Assembly: GCF_001936475.1 (NCBI RefSeq)
Contig: NZ_MSPQ01000014.1
Coordinates: 88,290 to 152,289 of the forward strand
Direction: 5' to 3'
Source of the DNA: Algoriphagus marinus
GTDB taxonomy: Bacteria > Bacteroidota > Bacteroidia > Cytophagales > Cyclobacteriaceae
DNA length: 64,000 nucleotides
Shown here: positions 1 through 7,322 of the stretch, one piece after another
Position numbering within the stretch: the first letter of the stretch is position 1
How the letters are laid out: each line of letters starts with the position of its first letter
Program-made: the position numbers and the translations under genes
Notes under the pieces: model-generated
What the model was told of the DNA's origin: nothing
Seen by the model: the letters and a program-made list of their open reading frames with translations, nothing else
Databases searched by the model: none

Positions 1-266
1 ATTTTTCTGGTTTGAACTTTACCCAATGCAATCAAATCATTGAGGAATTCATTTAAAAAAATTCCTTCTGTCAAAAATAGATTCCCAAAAAAGCCTTCTT
101 GATCTAAAACGCTTAAATCAACAATCTTGTCACCTATCGCAATCCCCACTCTTGGACTAAGTTTTTTATTTTTAAAAACTCCAAACGGAAGGTTGTAGAT
201 GGTGAAATCTGAATTCTTGGGAACTTCCACCCAAGTGCTAAGGGTGTTGGTGGGACTATCGCTCAT
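1..266 (-). CDS. fahA: Fumarylacetoacetase, N-terminal part (cut by window edge)
   Basis: The frame opens with ATG at 266 and runs off the left edge, so about 88 N-terminal residues are visible. They contain DFTIYNLPFGVF, then SPRVGIAIGDKIVDLS, which is the N-terminal SH3-like domain of fumarylacetoacetase (the family reads IQNLPFGVFS...PRIGVAIGD). The enzyme performs the last step of tyrosine breakdown, splitting 4-fumarylacetoacetate into fumarate and acetoacetate in the cytoplasm. The catalytic domain is outside the window. The gene is divergent from the CocE-type hydrolase. The identification rests on sequence recognition of the N-terminal domain only. Confidence 0.82.
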   Translation of the reverse strand, partial: MSDSPTNTLSTWVEVPKNSDFTIYNLPFGVFKNKKLSPRVGIAIGDKIVDLSVLDQEGFFGNLFLTEGIFLNEFLNDLIALGKVQTRK

Positions 267-288
267 GTGTAGCTAATCTTTGAAGTCG

Positions 289-317
289 CAAATTTAGGAC
301 TTCAAAAGGAAAACAAA
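289..317 (-). promoter_or_regulatory. Candidate promoter of fahA (Bacteroidota type)
   Basis: On the minus strand TAAATTTG (289-296) matches the Bacteroidota -7 consensus TAnnTTTG, with TTTG at 314-317, 17 bp further upstream. The spacer is slightly shorter than the usual 19-21 bp. A start of transcription near 283 would give a leader of under 20 nt, which is normal in this phylum. Confidence 0.4.
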
Positions 318-499
318 AGGATTAACTGAAAAGAGCTTGAATTCAATTCCAAAATAAGCTTAATATTTTTCCATGGGATCAGGAAAACACTAGCACATAT
401 TACCCAAAGCCATTTAACGTCTTCTTTTTCCGTTCCTAAAAAAAAGTAGATAAAGTAAACCTTGATGATTAACTTAAACTAAAATCCAATTTCTCTTCT

Positions 500-2380
500 A
501 TGAAAAATAATTTGAAAATCTCAGTCTTTTTACTCCTGAGTTTATTTTGCTTTTCCGCTTGGGCTCAGGAAAAATCTATTCTTGAAAAACTCGATGAGGT
601 AGCAATCATTGACCAGAAAGTCATGATGCCGATGCGAGATGGAGTCCGATTGGCCACAGATATTTATCGGCCAAAAGGAGACGGGAAATACCCGATCGTA
701 TTTAGTCGAACTCCCTACAATTTCAATACTTGGGGAAATGGCGAGATGAACACCCGAACCATGCAGACTGCACTATCTTGGGTGGAAAAAGGCTACGCTT
801 ATGTAGTTCAAAATGAAAGAGGAAGATACTTTTCCGAAGGCGAATGGGATATTCTGGGGGTTCCATTGACAGATGGCTACGACGCAATTGATTGGATGGC
901 AAAGCAGGCCTGGTCCAATGGAAAAGTTGGGACCTTAGGTTGCTCCTCCACTGCAGAATGGCAAATGGCAGTAGCTTCTTTGGATCATCCTGCTTTGGCA
1001 GCATTAGTACCGCAAGGGTATGGAGCTGGTGTTGGTAAAATTGGTGATTTCTGGGAGCAGGGAAACTGGTACCGAGGTGGTGCAGGTCAAATGCTTTTCA
1101 CCAACTGGCTATACAGCGTACAGCATGATCCGATGGCTCCTAAACTTGCAAAGGGAATCGGACAGGAAGATTTACTAAGACTTCAGCGGTTCTATGATAT
1201 GTCACCGGAGTATCCAAGAATAGACTCTAAAGCCGCATTAAGTCATTTACCTATTCAGGACATCATCAAAGCCGCAAACGGACCGAAAGGAATCTATGAA
1301 GAAATGATTACCAGAAAGCCAAATGATCCAAAATGGTTTAATGGAGGATTATACCATGACGAGCAACCCTTTGATAAGCCAAGCTTCTGGTTTGTGTCAT
1401 GGTTTGATGTTTCGGCAGGTCCAAATATTGCATTATACAATCATGTGAGAGAAAATGCCGTTTCCGAAATGGCTAGAAACAATCAGTATTTAGTAATAGC
1501 TCCAGTGCTTCATTGTTCTTATACACGTGCTACAGAAGACACCAAGGTTGGTGATTTGAGTGTGGGAGATGCCAGATTAAACTACGATGAAATGATCACA
1601 GCCTGGTTTGACAAGTGGCTTAAAGGCGAATCTCCTGAATTAGTTTCTGAAATGCCAAAAGTCCAGTATTATACTATGGGCTCAAATGAGTGGCAAAGCT
1701 CCGATGTCTGGCCACCGGCTGAGGCAGTGATGACCACCATGTATTTGGACTCGGATGGAAATGCTAATACCAGGCTTGGAACAGGAAAACTCACTTCTAA
1801 AAAGCCTAAAAAAGATAATCCTGACACTTTTAAATATGACCCAATGACTCCAGTGGAATCTTATGGAGGAAATGTCTGCTGTACAGGAAATGCTGTAACA
1901 GGAGGATCATTTGACCAAAGTGAAATGGAAATGAGGAATGATATCCTTGTCTATACCTCGGATGTTCTGGAAGAGGGAGTGGAAATTTCGGGCTTTATTG
2001 AGTCTTACTTGTATCTCTCATCAGATGCGAAAGATACTGACGTAACCATCAAACTGATCGATGTGCATCCAGATGGCAAAGCTTATAATCTAGACGAAAC
2101 AATCCAGCGAGTTCGCTACCGAGAAGGTTATGATAAAGAAGTTTGGATGGAAGACGGAATGGTTTACGAAGTAAAAATGACACCTATGAGCACTTCAAAT
2201 TACTTTGCGAAAGGACACCAAATCAGAATCGAAGTCAGCAGTTCGAACTTCCCAAGATTTGATCGAAATATGAATACCGGAGGTAATACCTACGATGAAA
2301 CCGAAGGAGTAATTGCCACGAATTCAATTCATCACGGAGGCAAACATCTCAGTAGAATTGTACTTCCGATGATTAAGTAG
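500..2380 (+). CDS. Exported CocE/NonD-family (S15-like) serine hydrolase
   Basis: This 626-residue protein is an alpha/beta hydrolase of the CocE/X-Pro dipeptidyl-peptidase (S15) superfamily, which cleaves esters, amides or N-terminal dipeptides. A signal peptide ends at about residue 22 (AWA|QEK), placing it in the periplasm or outside. The catalytic triad is inferred as Ser149 in GCSS (family G-x-S-Y), Asp303 in WFDVSAGP and His338 in APVLHC. The C-terminal half (about 370-626) is the galactose-binding-like jelly roll typical of the family, ending HLSRIVLPMIK. It is followed by a terminator and then a SusC/SusD pair, so it may act on the substrate that pair imports. A decayed copy of its 3' end lies beyond susD. 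The exact substrate cannot be read from sequence. Confidence 0.85.
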   Translation: MKNNLKISVFLLLSLFCFSAWAQEKSILEKLDEVAIIDQKVMMPMRDGVRLATDIYRPKGDGKYPIVFSRTPYNFNTWGNGEMNTRTMQTALSWVEKGYAYVVQNERGRYFSEGEWDILGVPLTDGYDAIDWMAKQAWSNGKVGTLGCSSTAEWQMAVASLDHPALAALVPQGYGAGVGKIGDFWEQGNWYRGGAGQMLFTNWLYSVQHDPMAPKLAKGIGQEDLLRLQRFYDMSPEYPRIDSKAALSHLPIQDIIKAANGPKGIYEEMITRKPNDPKWFNGGLYHDEQPFDKPSFWFVSWFDVSAGPNIALYNHVRENAVSEMARNNQYLVIAPVLHCSYTRATEDTKVGDLSVGDARLNYDEMITAWFDKWLKGESPELVSEMPKVQYYTMGSNEWQSSDVWPPAEAVMTTMYLDSDGNANTRLGTGKLTSKKPKKDNPDTFKYDPMTPVESYGGNVCCTGNAVTGGSFDQSEMEMRNDILVYTSDVLEEGVEISGFIESYLYLSSDAKDTDVTIKLIDVHPDGKAYNLDETIQRVRYREGYDKEVWMEDGMVYEVKMTPMSTSNYFAKGHQIRIEVSSSNFPRFDRNMNTGGNTYDETEGVIATNSIHHGGKHLSRIVLPMIK

Positions 2381-2404
2381 CTAACCAATAAATCTTAAAA
2401 AATT

Positions 2405-2433
2405 AAAAAGGTGATGGAATATCACCTTTTTTT
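2405..2433 (+). terminator. Rho-independent terminator after the CocE-type hydrolase
   Basis: AAAAAGGTGAT / ATCACCTTTTT forms an 11-bp stem with a 5-nt loop, followed by a T run. It separates the hydrolase transcript from susC. Confidence 0.85.
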
Positions 2434-2601
2434 ATGCTTTAAATAATATTTTTTTATTTCAAGGATGATATTATTCAGATCAAGTATCAACATATCAGGC
2501 AATTCATCCTTTCATGTAAATTATTTTTAGTCTTAACTATTTTTCCTTTTTCTATAAAAAAATAAATGACAAATTATAATTGAAACAAACCAATAATTTC
2601 T

Positions 2602-5580
2602 ATGTCAAAAATCTACAAATTTCTGACTACAGCAGCCTTTATGTGGCTGTCTGTGGGTTGGGCCTGGGCACAATACACAGTGACAGGAAATGTGACCGAT
2701 GAGCGGACAGGTGATCCCCTTATTGGAGCAAGTATAATTTTGAAAGGAACTACAAGTGGAACAATTACCGACCTGGAAGGTAATTTTACGCTTAGCCTTT
2801 CCACCACAAATGAAACAGAGGTGATCGTGTCCTCTATCGGCTATCTCTCACAAACGATAGCTGTACGATCAGGAATGTCGCCATTGAGCATTAAAATGAA
2901 ACAAGACGCCACAAACCTAGAAGAAGTAGTGGTAACAGGACTTGCTTCATCAGTTAAACGAAGTAATCTAGCTAATGCAGTCTCTTCTGTTTCGGCAAGA
3001 GATCTAACTGGAACCACTACAATTCAAACCACGGATGGTGCGCTATACGGAAAAGTAGCAGGGGCAACTATTCGATCAAATGGTGGCGCGCCAGGAGGAG
3101 GTATTTCAATCCAATTAAGAGGTATTTCGAGTTTACAGGGGGCCTCTCAACCGTTGATTATTATTGATGGGGTTTACATTAATAATGCGTCTCAACGAAC
3201 CGGTCGAGCTGCAGTATCAGGAGCAGGTGGATCCAATCAGGATGATGGTGCAAACCGACTTGCTGACATCAATCCAGCTGATATTGAAAATATTGAAATA
3301 TTAAAAGGTCCTTCTGCTGCAGCAATCTATGGAACTCGAGCAAATGCAGGTGTAATTATTATTACCACTAAGCGAGGAGCTGAGGGTAGAACCACTGTTT
3401 CTCTTTCCCAAGATGTAGGTTTTGCAAAACCCCTAAGGCTATTGGGAGTAGATGATTGGAGTGAGGAAAAAATCAATTTCTTTTTCCCTGAATCCAGAAG
3501 GCCAATTGAATTGGAAAGATTCCGATCAGCACAAGCGAGCGGTAATTTTGTAGATTACGAAGACTATTTCTACAACAATAATGCACTGCTTCTAAATACA
3601 AGAATCAACGTTTCAGGCGGGGATGAAAAAACGAAATTCTTTATATCTGGAAATATCACCGCAGAAGATGGGACGGTAAGAAATACCGGCTTTGAGCGAT
3701 ATTCTATTCGTGCAAATATCGACCATAAGATTACCAATAAAATCAAATTGGGAGTCTCATCAAATTACATCAGATCAAATACTGATCGTGGATTTACTGG
3801 TAACCAGAATAACTCAGGAGCTAGTATTGGATACAGCATCGCTTATGTACCCAACTATTATGACCTTAGAAGAAATCCAGACGGCACTTATCCAATCAAT
3901 CCATATTTCTCTGAAAACCCTGTTTCCGTTACTGACAACGGTGTAAACAATTCTTTGGTAAATAGATTTATTCAAGCATTTACTTTGGATTTTGATATTC
4001 TCAAGACCCAAAACAGTTTCTTGAAAGCAACAGTATCAGGAGGCTTGGACTTCCTTCAAAATTCCACAGAAGTATATCTTCCTGAGTTTTTACAGTTCCA
4101 AAGTGCTCAAGCAAATCCAGGCGATATCTTAATAGGAAAGCAAGAAAGCTTTAACACCAACTTTCAAGCTGCATTAGTTTACAACTGGAATCTGGGAAGT
4201 GTGAATATGAACTCTCAGGCAGGATTGGTAAGATTGGATTTTGAAAATAGCTCTCTCTTTAACAGAGGTAGAGGCTTGGTACCGGGACAAACAAACCTAC
4301 TTCAAGCAAACATTCAGCAAATCAATGAACAGTTCACCAGTAAAATCCAGGAAGCCGGTATCTTCTTGCAGCAGGAAGCCAACTGGGAAGACAAAATCAT
4401 TGGAACACTGGGTATCAGATGGGATAAGTCTACACTCAACGGAGATCCTAATCAATATTATGCTTTCCCGCGAGCTAGTATGGCCGTAAACCTTACTAAC
4501 TTTGAATTTTGGAACAGTAGTGTAATAAGTCAATTGAAACCTAGGATTGCCTATGGTGAAACTGCTGGCCCGGTTGCTTTTGGAGCAACATTTACTCCAC
4601 TTGGAGGAACAAATATTGGAGGACTTCTCGGGTCTACAGTTTCAACTTCAATCGGAAATACACAGATACAGCCAGAGACTGCTACTGAGTTAGAGTTTGG
4701 AGTAGATGCAGGATTCTTTAATAACCGAGTAAGTCTTGAGGCTACATATTACATTAAAAATACTCAGAACAACCTCCAAAACTTGAATCTAGCGCCATCT
4801 ACTGGGGTAAACACCACTCCAAGTAATGAAGCGGAACTTCAGAATAAGGGTTTGGAATTGGGCTTATCAGGAACTGTAGTGGAGAAATCAAATTTCCGAT
4901 GGTTCTCTAGAATCTTATACTGGCAGAACGATATCGAAATGACTAGGTTAGGTATCCCAACCTATATCGCTGGGGGTTTTGGATCGGGACTAGGTACTTT
5001 TCTATATGCTGAAGGTTATTCCCCTACAACTATTGTAGGCTCACCTGCTGACCCAACTATTCCAGGCGGATTCACAATCTGGGGAAATGCGCAACCAGAC
5101 TTTAATCTATCATTTTATAACACCTTCAATATTTATAAAGGACTTGAGTTTTCATTCCTAGTAGATTGGAGACAGGGAGGTGACAACATCAATTTGACTT
5201 CCTTCCTTACCGATGGCGGAGGTACTACGAATGGTTGGTTTGACGATGACAATGAAGATGGTATTCCAAATGGCCGCCAACGTGAGCCAGAGCCTTATAA
5301 CAATGCTGGCAGATGGGTTCAGGATGCAACCTTTGTCAAAATCCGTGAAATAGGTTTATACTACACCTTCCCTAGAACAACTATTTCAAATTGGTTTGGA
5401 AATACTGTTCAAAATATGAGGGTTGGCTCTTCTGTCAACAATGCCTTCTTGTTTACAAACTATCAAGGCTACGATCCAGAGACTTCCACTTTCGGTGCTC
5501 AAGCAGTTGCAAACAACGTGGATATTGCACCTTACCCGACTCCGAGAAGGATTTTCTTTCACTTAACTATTGACTTTTAA
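2602..5580 (+). CDS. SusC/RagA-type TonB-dependent outer membrane transporter
   Basis: This 992-residue outer membrane transporter pairs with the downstream SusD-like lipoprotein to import large nutrients using TonB energy. A signal peptide ends near residue 23 (WAWA|QYTV). Next come a CarboxypepD_reg-like beta-sandwich (about 25-110, GNVTDERTGDPLIGAS), a plug domain (about 118-260, with LRGISSLQGASQPLIIIDG and AAIYGTRANAGVIIITTKRG) and a beta-barrel to the aromatic C-terminus LTIDF. There is no STN domain, so it is probably not linked to an anti-sigma factor through an N-terminal signalling domain. The length fits the family. No glycoside hydrolase or regulator lies beside it, so the cargo is unclear; the neighbouring CocE-type hydrolase hints at a peptide, amide or ester. 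Confidence 0.93.
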   Translation: MSKIYKFLTTAAFMWLSVGWAWAQYTVTGNVTDERTGDPLIGASIILKGTTSGTITDLEGNFTLSLSTTNETEVIVSSIGYLSQTIAVRSGMSPLSIKMKQDATNLEEVVVTGLASSVKRSNLANAVSSVSARDLTGTTTIQTTDGALYGKVAGATIRSNGGAPGGGISIQLRGISSLQGASQPLIIIDGVYINNASQRTGRAAVSGAGGSNQDDGANRLADINPADIENIEILKGPSAAAIYGTRANAGVIIITTKRGAEGRTTVSLSQDVGFAKPLRLLGVDDWSEEKINFFFPESRRPIELERFRSAQASGNFVDYEDYFYNNNALLLNTRINVSGGDEKTKFFISGNITAEDGTVRNTGFERYSIRANIDHKITNKIKLGVSSNYIRSNTDRGFTGNQNNSGASIGYSIAYVPNYYDLRRNPDGTYPINPYFSENPVSVTDNGVNNSLVNRFIQAFTLDFDILKTQNSFLKATVSGGLDFLQNSTEVYLPEFLQFQSAQANPGDILIGKQESFNTNFQAALVYNWNLGSVNMNSQAGLVRLDFENSSLFNRGRGLVPGQTNLLQANIQQINEQFTSKIQEAGIFLQQEANWEDKIIGTLGIRWDKSTLNGDPNQYYAFPRASMAVNLTNFEFWNSSVISQLKPRIAYGETAGPVAFGATFTPLGGTNIGGLLGSTVSTSIGNTQIQPETATELEFGVDAGFFNNRVSLEATYYIKNTQNNLQNLNLAPSTGVNTTPSNEAELQNKGLELGLSGTVVEKSNFRWFSRILYWQNDIEMTRLGIPTYIAGGFGSGLGTFLYAEGYSPTTIVGSPADPTIPGGFTIWGNAQPDFNLSFYNTFNIYKGLEFSFLVDWRQGGDNINLTSFLTDGGGTTNGWFDDDNEDGIPNGRQREPEPYNNAGRWVQDATFVKIREIGLYYTFPRTTISNWFGNTVQNMRVGSSVNNAFLFTNYQGYDPETSTFGAQAVANNVDIAPYPTPRRIFFHLTIDF

Positions 5581-5591
5581 TCGGCATAATT

Positions 5592-6974
5592 ATGAAAAAT
5601 ATAGCTAAAAACTTAGGATTTATGCTGATTACCGCCGGTTTGACTTTCGGTTGTAATCCGCTTCAATTAGATGATATTCAGGATCCGAATAACCCTTCTG
5701 TAGGAAGTATTGCAAACAATGCAACGTCTCAACAAATCCAATTTTTGATTACAGGTCTTGAATCAAGACACCGAGGATATGTTACCAATATCTCCCAAGC
5801 ATGGAACACCTTTGGGAGAGAGATATGGTATCTCAATGCCTCTGACCCTAGATTCCAGACTGACTGGCTTGGGCAAAACGGGAGAGTTCCTGACCGATCT
5901 TATTTTGGATTTGGTAATACAGGTGGAGGCTCATGGGCTGCACCTTATCAAGCAATCAAGCAAGCAGATGTACTTCAATTGGCAGCAGAAAACACTTCTA
6001 ATATTTCAGTTGCACAAAAGAGCGCAGTGATAGGTTTTGCCAAGACTATCCAAGGATTTCAATTTATGATTCCGGCAAATTTTGTCTATCAAAATGGAAT
6101 CAGAATGGATGTTTCCGACCCATTGAATCCAGGACCATTTGTCCAATATGATCAAGCTTTAGATCAAATCAAGACTATTCTGGACGAAGGCTTTCAAGCT
6201 TTAGGAAGTGCTGGCTCAGGGAATTTCCCATTTAGATTGACGAGTGGTTTTAGTGATTTCAATACCATTGCCGGCCTACAGCAAGTCAATCGAGCAATTA
6301 CTGCAAGGCTAAATGCTTACCGGCAGGATTGGCAAGGAGTACTGACGGCATTGGATGCTTCATTTATGAATTTGAATGGAGACCTTACAAGAGGTCCAGC
6401 ACATCCTTATGGTGCGGCTCCTGATATTTTCAATCCATTATATTATGTGCCAAATGCGGCTGTAAACACGATCATAGTAGTACATCCTTCTGTATTGGAT
6501 GATGCAACTGCTGGTGACCTTCGTGTACAGAATAAATTCCTTCAAAGGACAAACCCTGTCACTGTGACAACAGATGCAGGAGCATTGGTAGGAACACACC
6601 AAGATGCCAGATGGGCAACTAATACGACGCCTATTCCTTTTATCCGAAATGAGGAATTGATCTTGCTTAAAGCTGAAGCACATGCCAATCTGAGCCAAGC
6701 TTCGGAAGCTGTAGCGGCAATTAATATAATTAGAACTGCAGCAGGAATAGGTCCGTACACTGGCGCTACGACCACCGCAGCACTAATAGACGAGATCTTG
6801 TACCAAAGAAGATATTCACTATGGGCAGAGCCTTGGGGTCACCGATGGATCGATGCTCGTCGTTATGGAAAACTGAATGAAATCCCTACAAGCTATGATG
6901 GAGGTGCAATTTTCACTCAGTTCCCTCATCCACAAGCAGAACTTAGCTGGGATGATTATGTAGGAAATAATTAA
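5592..6974 (+). CDS. SusD/RagB-family surface lipoprotein
   Basis: This 460-residue protein is the surface lid of the SusCD importer. The signal peptide ends in a lipobox (LTFG|C, Cys21). The body is the SusD helical fold: aromatic-rich N-terminal region, SusD-like repeat helices, and a C-terminal region with EELILLKAEAHA and IDEILYQRRYSLWAEPWGHRWIDARRYGKL, split here by family landmarks (the EEL...LKAE helix and the RRxxLWxEGxRWxDxRR motif). It starts 11 nt after susC and ends at a strong terminator, so the two form a transcription unit. Confidence 0.93.
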   Translation: MKNIAKNLGFMLITAGLTFGCNPLQLDDIQDPNNPSVGSIANNATSQQIQFLITGLESRHRGYVTNISQAWNTFGREIWYLNASDPRFQTDWLGQNGRVPDRSYFGFGNTGGGSWAAPYQAIKQADVLQLAAENTSNISVAQKSAVIGFAKTIQGFQFMIPANFVYQNGIRMDVSDPLNPGPFVQYDQALDQIKTILDEGFQALGSAGSGNFPFRLTSGFSDFNTIAGLQQVNRAITARLNAYRQDWQGVLTALDASFMNLNGDLTRGPAHPYGAAPDIFNPLYYVPNAAVNTIIVVHPSVLDDATAGDLRVQNKFLQRTNPVTVTTDAGALVGTHQDARWATNTTPIPFIRNEELILLKAEAHANLSQASEAVAAINIIRTAAGIGPYTGATTTAALIDEILYQRRYSLWAEPWGHRWIDARRYGKLNEIPTSYDGGAIFTQFPHPQAELSWDDYVGNN

Positions 6975-6997
6975 TCAAAACTCTTAATTCACAAACT

Positions 6998-7030
6998 AAA
7001 AGCTACCTGAGATTTCAGGTAGCTTTTTTT
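6998..7030 (+). terminator. Rho-independent terminator of the susCD unit
   Basis: AAAAGCTACCTGA / TCAGGTAGCTTTT forms a 13-bp stem with a GATT loop and a T7 run. It closes the susCD unit. Confidence 0.9.
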
Positions 7031-7049
7031 GATAAACTGAAATAGAAAT

Positions 7050-7188
7050 AATTTTCACCAAACTAAAACCCGAATGAAAATACTATCGGGAATAAATCTG
7101 ATAAAACAGTAGGAGTAAAATTGCTACGAATTCAATTCATCAAGTAGGCAAACATCTGATTAGAATCTTACTTCCAATGATAAAGTAA
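7050..7188 (+). pseudogene. Decayed 3' end of a second CocE-type hydrolase gene
   Basis: The reading frame ending at the TAA at 7186-7188 encodes TNSIHQVGKHLIRILLPMIK, against TNSIHHGGKHLSRIVLPMIK at the C-terminus of the hydrolase gene at 500-2380. Upstream, TIGNKSDKTVGV corresponds to NTGGNTYDETEGV of that protein, but a 2-nt insertion just after the GVxV-encoding codons puts the two segments in different frames. Weaker similarity extends back to about 7050. Everything 5' of this is missing. It is a remnant of a paralogue that once lay downstream of susD. Confidence 0.8.
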
Positions 7189-7207
7189 TCAAGTGAATCC
7201 GAATTTA

Positions 7208-7234
7208 AAAGAGATCCGATGGGTCTCTTTTTTT
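7208..7234 (+). terminator. Rho-independent terminator (remnant of the lost hydrolase paralogue)
   Basis: AAAGAGATCC / GGGTCTCTTT pairs over 10 bp (one G-T) around GAT and is followed by T7. It follows the pseudogene stop by about 20 nt and now separates susCD from valS. Confidence 0.8.
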
Positions 7235-7290
7235 ATGAATTCACCCCTCATTTTGGAGCTTCAAAAGAGTCCAAAATCAGTATTTTCCCC

Positions 7291-7298
7291 TATTTTTG
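7291..7298 (+). promoter_or_regulatory. Candidate -7 element for valS
   Basis: TATTTTTG matches TAnnTTTG, 24 bp before the valS ATG. No good TTTG is present at the expected -33 distance, so this is a partial match. Confidence 0.35.
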
Positions 7299-7322
7299 CC
7301 CCTTCAATAAAATTACTCCCGA

